The notes under the pieces were generated by a model. It made no database searches. It had not been told where the DNA came from and saw only the letters and a list, made by a program, of their open reading frames with translations. A stretch of DNA of 64,000 nt from Eikenella halliae (GTDB lineage Bacteria > Pseudomonadota > Gammaproteobacteria > Burkholderiales > Neisseriaceae). Location: assembly GCF_001648475.1 (NCBI RefSeq), contig NZ_LXSQ01000002.1, positions 3,686-67,685 on the forward strand. The letters are read 5' to 3'. This document shows positions 15,869 through 24,162 of this stretch, one piece after another (within the stretch, counting starts at the first letter, position 1; every line of letters starts with the position of its first letter). Position numbers and translations under genes: made by a program.

Positions 15869-17749
15869 ATGACTACCACGCCGCTTCTCGATACCATCGA
15901 CTATCCGCAGGATTTGCGCCGTTTGCGTGAAGACCAGCTGCCGCAGCTGGCTGCCGAACTGCGCACCTTTCTGTTGGAGAGCATCAGCCAGACCGGCGGC
16001 CATTTCGCCAGCAATCTGGGCGCGGTAGAGCTGGCTGTGGCATTGCATTATGTGTACGACACGCCCAACGACCACTTAATTTGGGACGTAGGCCACCAAA
16101 GCTATCCGCACAAAGTGCTCACCGGCCGCCGCAATCGTATGCACACCATGCGCCAATACAGCGGCTTGGCCGGTTTCCCCAAGCGCAGCGAATCGGAATA
16201 CGACGATTTCGGCGTCGGCCATTCTTCCACCTCCATCGGTGCGGCATTGGGCATGGCGGTGGCCGACAAGCTTTCAGGTAGCCCCAACCGCAGCGTGGCC
16301 GTTATCGGCGACGGCGCGATGACCGCCGGCCAAGCTTTTGAAGCGCTGAACAATGCCGGCGATATGGATACCGATTTGCTGGTTATCCTCAACGACAACG
16401 AAATGTCGATTTCCCCCAACGTGGGCGCTTTCCCCAAATATCTTGCCGGCAGCCAGGGCAAAGACTGGCGCGACACCCTGCGCAGCATCAAACACAAATC
16501 CGAAAAAGTGCTCGACAAACTGCCCGGTGCGCTGCACATCGCGCAGAAAGTGGAGCAGCGGCTGAAAAGCGTGCTCGACGGTTCGCGCATCCGCCCCGAT
16601 TCCCTGTTCGACAACTTCGGCTTCACCTACACCGGCCCGGTGGACGGCCACGACGTGCGGCAGCTGGTGGCCGTGCTCAAAGAGATGAAACAGCGCAAAG
16701 GCCCGCAGCTTTTGCATGTGCTCACGCAAAAAGGGCAGGGCTACAAACTGGCCGAAAACGACCCGGTCGGTTTTCACGCAGTGGGCAAATTCAATCCCGA
16801 CCAAGGCCCGGTTAGCGGCGGCGCTGCCCCTTTGAGCTACACCCAAATTTTCGGCCAATGGATATGCGACCAAGCCGCCGTAGATAACAAATTAGTCGCC
16901 ATTACCCCCGCCATGCGTGAAGGCAGCGGATTGGTGGAATTTGAGCGACGCTTTCCCGAACGCTATTTCGATGTCGGCATTGCCGAGCAGCACGCCGTTA
17001 CTTTTGCTGCCGGCCTGGCCTGCTGTGGCATTAAGCCTGTGGTGGCGGTTTACTCCACCTTCCTGCAGCGCGCCTACGACCAGTTGGTGCACGACGTGGC
17101 ATTGCAAAATTTGTCGGTATTGTTCGCCGTCGACCGCGCCGGTATCGTCGGCGCCGACGGCCCCACCCATGCCGGTGCCTATGATCTGAGCTTCCTGCGC
17201 TGCATCCCGAATATGGTACTGGCTGCCCCCAGCAGCGGCGAAGAGTGCCGCTTGTTGCTTTCCACCTGCTACGCGCTGGATTGCCCGACAGCCGTGCGCT
17301 ACCCGCGCGGCGCCAGCGGCAGCACGGCAATCGGCAGCAGCTTGGATACCGTGCCGGTAGGCAAAGGCGTGGTACGGCGGCAGGGCAGAGGAACCGCCGT
17401 GTTGGCTTTCGGCAGTATGGTGCAGCCCGCGTTGCAGGCAGCGGAACAGCTGGATTTAACCGTGGCCGATATGCGCTTTGTGAAACCGCTGGATGAAGAA
17501 TTGATTGCCGAACTGTCCGCCACCCACCAGCGGCTGGTGTGTATCGAAGAAAACGCCGTGCAAGGCGGAGCCGGCAGCGCGGTGTTGGAAGTGCTGACCA
17601 AACAGGGCTGCCGCTTGCCTGTGTTGCTGCTGGGTATCAAAGACATCGTTACCGGCCACGGCGATCCGGCCATCCTGCTAGATGACTTGGGATTGAGCGC
17701 CGAGAAGCTGGCGGCACGGATTGAGGCATTTGCACAATCAGTGGGTTGA
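15869..17749 (+). CDS. dxs: 1-deoxy-D-xylulose-5-phosphate synthase
   Basis: A 626-residue thiamine-diphosphate enzyme that joins pyruvate and glyceraldehyde 3-phosphate, the first step of the MEP isoprenoid pathway. The thiamine-binding motif GDGAMTAGQAFEALNNAG is visible near residues 149-166, the histidine-containing HFASNLGAVEL and DVGHQSYPHK near the N-terminus, and IAEQHAVTFAAGLA plus DRAGIVGADGPTHAG in the central domain. The length is normal. A DUS at about 16275 encodes LSGSPN. It is apparently monocistronic, ending at a DUS hairpin. Confidence 0.97.
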   Translation: MTTTPLLDTIDYPQDLRRLREDQLPQLAAELRTFLLESISQTGGHFASNLGAVELAVALHYVYDTPNDHLIWDVGHQSYPHKVLTGRRNRMHTMRQYSGLAGFPKRSESEYDDFGVGHSSTSIGAALGMAVADKLSGSPNRSVAVIGDGAMTAGQAFEALNNAGDMDTDLLVILNDNEMSISPNVGAFPKYLAGSQGKDWRDTLRSIKHKSEKVLDKLPGALHIAQKVEQRLKSVLDGSRIRPDSLFDNFGFTYTGPVDGHDVRQLVAVLKEMKQRKGPQLLHVLTQKGQGYKLAENDPVGFHAVGKFNPDQGPVSGGAAPLSYTQIFGQWICDQAAVDNKLVAITPAMREGSGLVEFERRFPERYFDVGIAEQHAVTFAAGLACCGIKPVVAVYSTFLQRAYDQLVHDVALQNLSVLFAVDRAGIVGADGPTHAGAYDLSFLRCIPNMVLAAPSSGEECRLLLSTCYALDCPTAVRYPRGASGSTAIGSSLDTVPVGKGVVRRQGRGTAVLAFGSMVQPALQAAEQLDLTVADMRFVKPLDEELIAELSATHQRLVCIEENAVQGGAGSAVLEVLTKQGCRLPVLLLGIKDIVTGHGDPAILLDDLGLSAEKLAARIEAFAQSVG

Positions 17750-17781
17750 GTGCAATTATCGTGATGCGAGAGGATTGGTGA

Positions 17782-17813
17782 AAAGGCTACCTGAAAATTT
17801 TCAGGTAGCCTTT
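17782..17813. terminator. DUS hairpin after dxs
   Basis: AAAGGCTACCTGAAAA is directly followed by its complement TTTTCAGGTAGCCTTT, a compact perfect hairpin ending in T residues. Confidence 0.75.
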
Positions 17814-17835
17814 AATTGTGTTTGGGCTAAGTGGT

Positions 17836-17934
17836 TATAGTGAATTAACAAAAACCAGTACAGCGTTGCCTTGCCGTACTATCTGTACTGTCTGCGGCTC
17901 GTCGCCTTGTCCTGATTTTTGTTAATTCACTACA
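17836..17934. mobile_element. Correia element (short form)
   Basis: Starts TATAGTGAATTAACAAAAAC and ends TTTTTGTTAATTCACTACA (one base off the perfect repeat). The body is CAGTACAGCGTTGCC...GTCGCCTTGTCCTGA. About 99 bp. Confidence 0.85.
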
Positions 17935-17967
17935 ATGTATTGGCAAGGCTGTAGTGCTTCATTTGTT

Positions 17968-18076
17968 TATAGCAAATTAACTTCACTTCCGCTGCAACAT
18001 TAACCCGCCCTGCCGTACTTCCGTTAGTGTTTTCAGCTTACCGCTTGCTTTGTCTTGCTCTTATTTTGATTCACTA
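17968..18076. mobile_element. Decayed Correia-like element
   Basis: About 109 bp from TATAGCAAATTAAC to TTTTGATTCACTAT. The interior has GCTGCAACATT and CTGCCGTACT but has lost most of the CREE body. It lies 33 bp from the intact CREE. Confidence 0.45.
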
Positions 18077-18205
18077 TGCTTGCGCTGGCTCTCTTTGTTA
18101 TTCTCTTGTGATGCTGCTTTTAGCTAGCAGTCTAATGCTATTTATTGATTCCAAATGAAGTAGAACAAGGAATTGCAGCAGTTAAGTTATATATAAAGCA
18201 TAAAT
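18077..18205. other. Non-coding stretch before the tRNA terminator
   Basis: AT-rich, with no credible reading frame, RNA fold or repeat that I can support. Confidence 0.4.
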
Positions 18206-18240
18206 AAAAAGAACTTAACCTTGTTTTCAGGGTTAAGTTC
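18206..18240 (-). terminator. Terminator of the tRNA operon
   Basis: GAACTTAACC (18211-18220) and GGTTAAGTTC (18231-18240) form a 10-bp stem. On the minus strand the stem is followed by five T residues, matching transcription from tRNA-Arg through tRNA-Glu. Confidence 0.8.
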
Positions 18241-18298
18241 CAAAATAATTGCTATTTTTATTATTCCAAAGCCCAGAATTAACTGGACTCTCGAAATC

Positions 18299-18373
18299 TG
18301 GCACGCCCAGGGGGAATCGAACCCCCGTTACCGCCGTGAAAGGGCGATGTCCTAACCGCTAGACGATGGGCGC
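18299..18373 (-). tRNA. tRNA-Glu (anticodon TTC)
   Basis: On the minus strand the sequence begins GCGCCCATCGTCTAGCGG, has an anticodon stem CGCC[CTTTCAC]GGCG with TTC, a T-arm GGGGGTTCGATTCCCCC, and an encoded CCA end. The first acceptor pair is a G-U wobble. It is the second gene of a two-tRNA transcript. Confidence 0.93.
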
Positions 18374-18383
18374 GGATAAATTG

Positions 18384-18460
18384 TGGCGCACCCGGAGCGA
18401 TTCGAACGCCCGACCCTCTGGTTCGTAGCCAGATACTCTATCCAACTGAGCTACGGGTGC
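18384..18460 (-). tRNA. tRNA-Arg (anticodon ACG)
   Basis: Begins GCACCCGTAGCTCAGTTGG; the anticodon arm CTGG[CTACGAA]CCAG gives ACG (read as ICG), and the T-arm is GGGCGTTCGAATCGCTC. The CCA is encoded. It is transcribed first from the promoter at 18476-18504 and followed after 10 bp by tRNA-Glu. Confidence 0.93.
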
Positions 18461-18475
18461 GCTGTGAAGTTTCGA

Positions 18476-18504
18476 ATTATAGTCAGGCTTATTTTTTAAG
18501 TCAA
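18476..18504 (-). promoter_or_regulatory. Promoter of the tRNA-Arg/tRNA-Glu operon
   Basis: On the minus strand: -35 TTGACT, 17-bp spacer, -10 TATAAT. The -10 ends 15 bp before tRNA-Arg. It is one of the best sigma70 matches in the window. Confidence 0.85.
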
Positions 18505-18661
18505 GCTATTTCGCCGAAAATATTCTTTTGTCTATGTATAATATTGGCTAGTTGTTTCATTCATCAGTAAAAATAAATGTGTGGGGAGTTGTTTTATCAA
18601 CAGCTTTAAATTGTGGCTTAATCCTCAGGTAGCCTTTCCCAGTTTGCAGGCTACTTGAAAC

Positions 18662-18690
18662 TTGGCAAATTCAAGCAAACCCGCTATAAC
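18662..18690 (+). promoter_or_regulatory. Promoter of dapE
   Basis: -35 TTGGCA (18662-18667) and -10 TATAAC (18685-18690), spacer 17 bp, 35 bp before the ATG. Confidence 0.65.
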
Positions 18691-18725
18691 CCAGTCTCAT
18701 TATTATCTATTGCAACTTTGCCCAT

Positions 18726-19862
18726 ATGCCTGAAACCGCTTCTCTCCAACTAGCCAAACAACTTATCGCACAGGCCTCCATTACCCCGGACGACCACAGC
18801 TGCCAAGAGATAATCGCCGAGCGCCTGCGCGCCATCGGCTTTACTGTCGAACCCATGCCCTTCGGTCAAACGCAAAACCTGTGGGCGCGGCGCGGCAACG
18901 GCACGCCTCTGGCATGCTTTGCCGGGCATACAGACGTTGTCCCGCCCGGCCCGGCCGAAGCCTGGACATCCCCGCCGTTTCAGCCCGCCGAACGCAACGG
19001 CCAGCTCTACGGGCGCGGTGCGGCCGACATGAAAACCGGCATCGCCTGCTTCATCACCGCCTGCGAACGCTTCGTTGCACAATATCCGCAATTTTCAGGT
19101 AGCCTCGCCCTGCTGATTACTTCAGACGAAGAGGGCGACGGCAAAGACGGCACCGTGCGCGTGGTGGAAACCCTGCGCGCACGCGGCGAGCATATCGACT
19201 ACTGCATCGTCGGCGAGCCGACTGCCGAACGCGAATTGGGCGACACCATCAAAAACGGTCGTCGCGGCTCGCTTTCAGGTAGCCTCACCATCCGCGGCAA
19301 ACAAGGCCACATCGCCTATCCCCACCTTGCCGCCAACCCCGTCCACCTTGCCGCCCCCGCCCTGGCCGAACTCACCGCTGGGCATTGGGACAACGGCAAC
19401 GCCTACTTCCCGCCCACCGGCTTCCAAATTTCCAATATCCACGCCGGCACCGGCGCCACCAACGTCATCCCCGGCGAACTATCCGTCCAGTTCAACTTCC
19501 GTTTCTCCACCGAATCCGATGCCGAAAGCCTGCAACGCCGCGTGGAAGCCATCTTGGAGAAACACCGTTTGCACTACAGCCTCCAATGGCAGCTCTCCGG
19601 CCAACCCTTCCTAACCGAAACCGGCCGCCTCATCCAAGCTGCCCAAGCCGCCATTGCCGAAGAGTGCGGCATCCAAGCCTCTCTTTCCACCGGCGGCGGC
19701 ACATCGGACGGCCGCTTTATCAAAGCCATTGCCCGCGAACTCATCGAGCTCGGCCCGGTGAATGAAAGCATCCACCAGATCGACGAGCACATCGAGCTTG
19801 CCGCCATCCCCCGCCTCTCCTCCATCTACGAAAATATCCTGCGCCGCTTGCTGCTTGGTTAG
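18726..19862 (+). CDS. dapE: Succinyl-diaminopimelate desuccinylase
   Basis: A 378-residue dizinc M20-family amidohydrolase that releases L,L-diaminopimelate from its N-succinyl form in lysine and peptidoglycan precursor synthesis. Metal-site motifs are FAGHTDVVPPG, GRGAADMKTG, SDEEGDGKDG and GEPTAE; STGGGTSDGRF lies near the C-terminus. Two DUS copies encode SGSL peptides (near 19095 and 19272). It is preceded by its own promoter. Supplying diaminopimelate links it functionally to murE in the dcw cluster. Confidence 0.96.
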   Translation: MPETASLQLAKQLIAQASITPDDHSCQEIIAERLRAIGFTVEPMPFGQTQNLWARRGNGTPLACFAGHTDVVPPGPAEAWTSPPFQPAERNGQLYGRGAADMKTGIACFITACERFVAQYPQFSGSLALLITSDEEGDGKDGTVRVVETLRARGEHIDYCIVGEPTAERELGDTIKNGRRGSLSGSLTIRGKQGHIAYPHLAANPVHLAAPALAELTAGHWDNGNAYFPPTGFQISNIHAGTGATNVIPGELSVQFNFRFSTESDAESLQRRVEAILEKHRLHYSLQWQLSGQPFLTETGRLIQAAQAAIAEECGIQASLSTGGGTSDGRFIKAIARELIELGPVNESIHQIDEHIELAAIPRLSSIYENILRRLLLG

Positions 19863-19893
19863 GCCTGTTGGATATTTCAAATTGAATGCCACA

Positions 19894-19936
19894 AAATTTC
19901 AGGTAGCCTGCTCTGCCCACAGGCTACCTGAAATTT
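19894..19936. terminator. DUS hairpin after dapE
   Basis: AAATTTCAGGTAGCCTG and CAGGCTACCTGAAATTT are perfect complements around a 9-nt loop. Confidence 0.65.
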
Positions 19937-20127
19937 AGCTTCCTACTGCGTTGGCCTGCTTTGCCGTGCTACTTACCGTCTGCTCTTCGCTGTATTGGTG
20001 TGAAGAAATTATGATTTCAGCTATGGCTGCCGATTTTTGATTGGAAGCTACCTGAAAATCCTAAAGTTACCAAGCCAAACAAAAGCCGCCCCAACAAACG
20101 GGACGGCTCAATAATCATCACAGTGGA

Positions 20128-20928
20128 TTAAGTCCGCTCAAACACAGCACCTTTTTCCTCCACCACACTCTCGGGCGGCAGGCCGCGCAGTTCGGCCAGT
20201 TTGGCCGCAATTTGCGCTTGGGCGGCCGCGCACAGCTCCTGCCGCGTTTTGCCTTCCGGCGGAATCGGCTCCAGAAAATACAGCACGCCTTCGCTACGCT
20301 TTTGCGGCAGGATGCGGCAAAACGACTCCCACAGGCTGGTGTCGCCGCAATAGGCCATATTTGTGTTTGGGCTGCCGTCTTCGTTCGGGTAGTACACCAA
20401 TACCGGCCACACCGGCTGTTTGGCAATGATGGCGGTATCGAACAGCCCGCTCTTAAACGGCTTGATGCCGTGCCCGTCAGTGCTCGTGCCTTCAGGGAAC
20501 ACCACGGCGTAGTCTTTTTCCGCCAAAATCTGCAACAGCACATCCATCACCTGCTGTGACGATTGGCGGTTGCCGCGTTTGATGAATACCGTGTCCACCC
20601 GCGCCACCAGCCAGCCGATTACCGGCCAGTCGCGCACTTCCTGTTTAGCCACAAAGCGCACGGCTTGCACGGAGTTGATGAGAAAAATATCCAGCCAGGA
20701 GATGTGGTTGCCCACCATAAACTGGCCGCCCTCGGCGAAAAAACGCTCCGCGCCGTGCACGGTCAGCTTGGTACCGAACACTTTCATGCACCGGCGCGAC
20801 CAGCGTTGAATCCGCCATTGACGTTTGGCCTTATCTTCACGGCCGAAAAACAAGGCTACCTGAAAGCAGCCCCACAGCAAAACGGCGGCCACTCCAAATA
20901 GCCTGACAATCAGTCTGAGCTTGCGCAT
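20128..20928 (-). CDS. PlsC-like 1-acylglycerol-phosphate / lyso-lipid O-acyltransferase
   Basis: A 266-residue membrane-anchored acyltransferase. An N-terminal hydrophobic helix (about 6-28) is followed by the catalytic NHISWLD motif (His75, Asp80), IKRGNRQ near 117 and FPEGTSTDG (145-152). It follows a GNAT-type acyltransferase by 21 bp on the same strand, the arrangement seen for olsB-olsA ornithine-lipid genes, where the PlsC-like member is OlsA. It could equally be a general lysophosphatidate acyltransferase (as Neisseria NlaB). The acyltransferase activity is well supported; the substrate is not. FQVALFF near 22 is DUS-encoded. Confidence 0.85.
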   Translation of the reverse strand: MRKLRLIVRLFGVAAVLLWGCFQVALFFGREDKAKRQWRIQRWSRRCMKVFGTKLTVHGAERFFAEGGQFMVGNHISWLDIFLINSVQAVRFVAKQEVRDWPVIGWLVARVDTVFIKRGNRQSSQQVMDVLLQILAEKDYAVVFPEGTSTDGHGIKPFKSGLFDTAIIAKQPVWPVLVYYPNEDGSPNTNMAYCGDTSLWESFCRILPQKRSEGVLYFLEPIPPEGKTRQELCAAAQAQIAAKLAELRGLPPESVVEEKGAVFERT

Positions 20929-20949
20929 CAGCTAACCTTATCTCCTGAC

Positions 20950-21699
20950 TTATTTAACAAAATGTTTGGCATAACGCGGATGGATATTGGCCATCGGCAT
21001 CATCACCAGCATATCGGCACTGCCGAAATCCTTGTCCCAATGCGGCTCGCCGCAAATCCATACGCCGGCGCGCAGATAGCCCTTCATCAGGGGCGGCGCC
21101 TCCACCTCCAAATCCTGCCGTAGTTCGTTCAGCGGCAGCGGTACTTTCGGGAACACGCGGTATTCCTCGGGCGAATAATGGGTTTGCTTGAGCTGGTTAA
21201 ACAGGCTGGCGGCGTAGTGCCCGCCGTCGTCCACATGCACGCTGCCGCAGCCGATCATGTATTCCAGGCCGTGCGCTTGCATGAAGCTGATCAAGCCCAT
21301 CCACAGCAATGAAATCGTGCCGCCGGTGCGGTAGTCCTTATGTACGCAGGCGCGCCCCAGTTCCACGGTTTTGGGCAGGATATGGCGGATGCGGGAGAGG
21401 TCGAATTCTGAATCGGAATACCAGCCGCCGGCAGCTTTGGCCGCCTCTTCGGTAATCAGGCGGTAGGTGCCGATGATGCGGCCGCTGGTTTTGTCGCGCA
21501 CAATAAGGTGACGACAGAATTCGTCGTAATGGTCGATGTCGCGGCCGTTTTCGCCATGTATTCCGGCGCCCATCTCGCGGCCGAAGATGTCGAAACGCAG
21601 ACGTTGCGCTTCTTCTACGGCATCTGCTTCGCGGGTCACACACACCTCAAGATTGCCGCCGTCCACCAGCAGCCATTCTTGGTCTTTTGTCTGTTGCAT
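20950..21699 (-). CDS. GNAT-type N-acyltransferase, OlsB/hemolysin-like
   Basis: A 249-residue protein. I choose the ATG at 21699 (MQQTKDQEWLL), which has AGGAG 8 nt upstream; the open frame back to 21855 adds an unlikely leader. The core AQRLRFDIFGREMGA...DHYDEFCRHLIVRDKTSGRIIGTYRL matches the acyl-ACP-dependent GNAT group that includes OlsB (ornithine N-acyltransferase) and proteins often labelled putative hemolysin. VELGRACVHKDYRTGG is the acyl-donor region. It forms a two-gene unit with the PlsC-like gene downstream. Ornithine-lipid synthesis is inference. Confidence 0.75.
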   Translation of the reverse strand: MQQTKDQEWLLVDGGNLEVCVTREADAVEEAQRLRFDIFGREMGAGIHGENGRDIDHYDEFCRHLIVRDKTSGRIIGTYRLITEEAAKAAGGWYSDSEFDLSRIRHILPKTVELGRACVHKDYRTGGTISLLWMGLISFMQAHGLEYMIGCGSVHVDDGGHYAASLFNQLKQTHYSPEEYRVFPKVPLPLNELRQDLEVEAPPLMKGYLRAGVWICGEPHWDKDFGSADMLVMMPMANIHPRYAKHFVK

Positions 21700-21929
21700 G
21701 GGGGATTTCTCCTGAAAAACGTGCATTTCGCACAGGCCGAACTGTAAAGCCACAAGGCGCAAGTGGCAAGTAGATTGTTTGCCCGTGCGGCGGAAATGGC
21801 GGATTTTAACAAAGGTTTTACTCAACAGCGAAATGGCACGCCCTAGATTATTCAAGAATATTGCAGGCCAAATGTTTGCTCTAGGTTAAAGTTTGTACCT
21901 TCAGATGGCCCTGTTAATCCATAGCTAAC

Positions 21930-21977
21930 AGGCTACCTGAAAGTCTGCCTGCGCAATCGAAAAGTTTCAGGTAGCCT
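21930..21977. terminator. DUS hairpin after kptA
   Basis: AGGCTACCTGAAA and TTTCAGGTAGCCT flank a 22-nt loop, directly beyond the kptA stop on the minus strand. Confidence 0.55.
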
Positions 21978-21978
21978 C

Positions 21979-22524
21979 TTACATTTGTCGTAAGAACTGT
22001 GGCGGCACTTCTTTAATCAGCCACACTTTATTGGCTGTTAAGTAAAACACAAAACCCTGCCGCCGCATCAAGCCGGCCTGCACTTTCAGAACCAACGGCT
22101 TGCCGTGGCGGCTACCCACCGACACAGCCGTTTCCACATCGCCCGACAAGTGCACATAATGCCGGCTGCCCGGCAGCAAGCCCTGTTGTTCAATCGCCTC
22201 GGCAAAACGCTGCGCCGTGCCGTGATACAGGATTTCTGGCGGCTCGGTTTCGGTGTAGGCAATATCCACTTGTGCCGTGGAATGCCCTTGTTCGGCACGG
22301 ATTTTGCGGCCATCGGCAGACAGCGTAAACCGTTTTTTATTATTGGTGGCCACCACCTCATGCAATAGCGGCAGGCTGATATTGCGCCCGTGTGCGGTTG
22401 CCTGGGTTAATAGCTCATCCACATCTGCCCAGCCTTCGCCATCCAGCGTTAAACTGATGGCTTCGGGATGGTGGCGCAGGATATAACTGAGGAATTTACT
22501 TACGCTGGCGTTTGATTTGTCCAT
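21979..22524 (-). CDS. kptA: RNA 2'-phosphotransferase, Tpt1/KptA family
   Basis: A 181-residue protein of normal family length. The N-terminal winged-helix signature LSYILRHHPEAISLTLDGEGWADVDELL is typical of KptA/Tpt1, and the C-terminal ADP-ribosyltransferase-like half has YHGTAQR and HYVHLSGD. The family moves an internal 2'-phosphate from RNA to NAD. In eukaryotes this finishes tRNA splicing; bacteria lack that pathway, so the natural substrate here is unknown. It is a single gene with no RNA ligase next to it. Confidence 0.92.
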   Translation of the reverse strand: MDKSNASVSKFLSYILRHHPEAISLTLDGEGWADVDELLTQATAHGRNISLPLLHEVVATNNKKRFTLSADGRKIRAEQGHSTAQVDIAYTETEPPEILYHGTAQRFAEAIEQQGLLPGSRHYVHLSGDVETAVSVGSRHGKPLVLKVQAGLMRRQGFVFYLTANKVWLIKEVPPQFLRQM

Positions 22525-22570
22525 TGTGTTGCCTTTAAATTTGGTGTTTGGCTGTATCTTAAGTATGTGT

Positions 22571-22678
22571 TATAGCGAATTAACTTAGATTCAGCTACAG
22601 CATTGAGTTGTCTTGTTTTACTTCAGTACGGTTACCTTTCGGCCTTATGTCAAGCCAATTCAATTATAATTTCGTTAT
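22571..22678. mobile_element. Decayed Correia-like element
   Basis: Begins TATAGCGAATTAAC, contains CTACAGCATTG and CAGTACGG, and ends near TTCGTTATAG. The CREE pattern is only partly kept. The rest of the 22525-22855 gap holds nothing else that I can support except a weak DUS remnant near 22815. Confidence 0.4.
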
Positions 22679-22855
22679 AGTTATATGATTGAAAAGTGAA
22701 ATATTAGACGAGCGTCTGCATCTGCAAAGCCGCGTCCGCGAAAAACAAGAGGTACCTCAATTCTGCTTTGTTACAACAGGGCATCTAACTAATTACCTAC
22801 CCAGATAGGCTATTTTTCAGGTATCCTAATTATCCTTGACCATGGGAGACTCAAA

Positions 22856-23176
22856 ATGAAACACCTTAGCTTGTTCGTTCTGTTTGCGCTAGTTTCCGCT
22901 GCCACCCATGCAGAAAGCTGCCGCATCGCCGCGGCTGCCCCAGTACGTGAAACGCCTGGCGGCCGTATTTTGGGCAGTCTGCCTGCTAATCTAAATGTTA
23001 CCTTGTTTGAACGCAGCCCCGATGATCATGGTAAAAACTGGGCGCTGGTCAGATGGCGTGGTAAACCTAACCACTACAACCGTTATTTTGGTGTCAATAC
23101 CGGCTGGGTTGCGCCCAGTGCCATCCGCTGCACAAGATCAATAAGCGTCCCACGAATAAGGCTACCTGAAAATTAA
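22856..23176 (+). CDS. Secreted SH3-like domain protein, 106 aa
   Basis: A Sec signal peptide (MKHLSLFVLFALVSAATHA, cleavage before ESC) is followed by a small SH3b-like domain: VRETPGGRILGSLPANLNVTLFER, then WALVRWRG and NTGWVAPSAI. SH3b domains in periplasmic proteins often bind cell wall or protein ligands. GGGAG lies before the ATG. The last residues (RLPEN) are encoded by a DUS, so the natural C-terminus may have been replaced. The exact function is unknown. Confidence 0.75.
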   Translation: MKHLSLFVLFALVSAATHAESCRIAAAAPVRETPGGRILGSLPANLNVTLFERSPDDHGKNWALVRWRGKPNHYNRYFGVNTGWVAPSAIRCTRSISVPRIRLPEN

Positions 23177-23302
23177 CGTACCGAGCAAAAGCAAATGTTT
23201 TTTGAAACAAGAAACTGAAGGATTAACTATGCCTCTTTAGGATGGGGTGCCCGCAAAATGTTGTATCCAGCAGCACATCCGCCAAGTTCATCGCGATAAA
23301 AC

Positions 23303-23332
23303 TTGAACTGGAAATGCTTTCTATGGTATAAA
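23303..23332 (+). promoter_or_regulatory. Promoter of rpmB-rpmG
   Basis: -35 TTGAAC (23303-23308), 18-bp spacer, extended -10 TGGTATAAA (TATAAA at 23327-23332). Confidence 0.65.
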
Positions 23333-23379
23333 GCAAGTTTCGTTTCTATCTAATATTTTTTGAAGTTTGGAGAATAACC

Positions 23380-23613
23380 ATGGCACGAGTTTGCAAAGTA
23401 ACCGGAAAGCGGCCGATGTCCGGTAACAACGTATCGCACGCCAACAACAAAACCAAGCGCCGTTTTTTGCCGAACCTGCAATCGCGCCGTTTTTGGGTTG
23501 AGAGCGAAAACCGCTGGGTGCGTTTGCGCGTTTCCAATGCGGCTTTGCGTTTGATTGACAAAGTTGGTATTGATGCCGTTCTGGCTGATCTGCGCGCACG
23601 CGGCGAAGCCTAA
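23380..23613 (+). CDS. rpmB: 50S ribosomal protein L28
   Basis: A 77-residue basic protein with the L28 start ARVCKVTGKRPMSGNNVSHANNKTKRRFLPNLQ (read in pieces) and WVRLRVSNAALRLIDK. It is followed after 25 bp by rpmG, the usual pair in proteobacteria. It binds 23S rRNA in the large subunit. Confidence 0.97.
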   Translation: MARVCKVTGKRPMSGNNVSHANNKTKRRFLPNLQSRRFWVESENRWVRLRVSNAALRLIDKVGIDAVLADLRARGEA

Positions 23614-23638
23614 TCACATTATTTAAGGAATTAGAGTC

Positions 23639-23794
23639 ATGCGCGATAAAATCAAGCTGGAATCCAGCGCCGGCACCGGCCATTTCTACACCACCACCAA
23701 AAACAAGCGGACCACCCCCGGCAAATTCGAAATCAAAAAATTCGATCCGGTTGCCCGCAAGCACGTGGTTTACAAAGAAACCAAGCTGAAATAA
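23639..23794 (+). CDS. rpmG: 50S ribosomal protein L33
   Basis: A 51-residue protein beginning MRDKIKLESSAGTGHFYTTT and ending HVVYKETKLK, nearly the same as Neisseria L33. It is a zinc-free form without the CxxC pairs. A purine-rich AAGGAATTAGAG precedes the ATG. It is cotranscribed with rpmB. Confidence 0.96.
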   Translation: MRDKIKLESSAGTGHFYTTTKNKRTTPGKFEIKKFDPVARKHVVYKETKLK

Positions 23795-23818
23795 TCCTTC
23801 AGCTATACTTTCTACCCA

Positions 23819-23851
23819 AACTGCATTTTCTGCTTGGCAGAGAATGCAGTT
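23819..23851 (+). terminator. Terminator of rpmB-rpmG
   Basis: AACTGCATTTTCTGC and GCAGAGAATGCAGTT form a stem of 15 positions with one mismatch and a 3-nt loop, followed by TTTCT. Confidence 0.85.
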
Positions 23852-24162
23852 TTCTATATCTGCTGTACTCAGGGTGTAGCCGCACTCAGGGCGTATCTGT
23901 CGTTAAATAGGGCAAATGCGCGTAATCCGAATGTCCGCCTGGGAAATAGTCTGTATACTGTGTGCCGCTTTTGCAATCTAATTGCCAGGCAAGTGCAGAG
24001 CGCATGTGCCTTGCCGCCGTATCAAATGCACAGCTAGCATATTGTGCAAATGAAGCGAACTGATGTTGCATGAAGTGGCTTTTAGCCGGATAAAGGCTAC
24101 CTGAAACCCTGCCAATCCCATGATTGCAGCCTGCTTCGGCAGACTGCGGAGCCCATTCCACT
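23852..24162. other. Gap between rpmG and lolC
   Basis: Contains a single DUS near 24094 and no supportable gene, RNA or repeat. The lolC promoter should lie here but is not obvious. Confidence 0.4.

Noticed and set aside
23834..24037. 67-aa frame after rpmG
   Set aside because: No ribosome-binding site and no protein-like composition.
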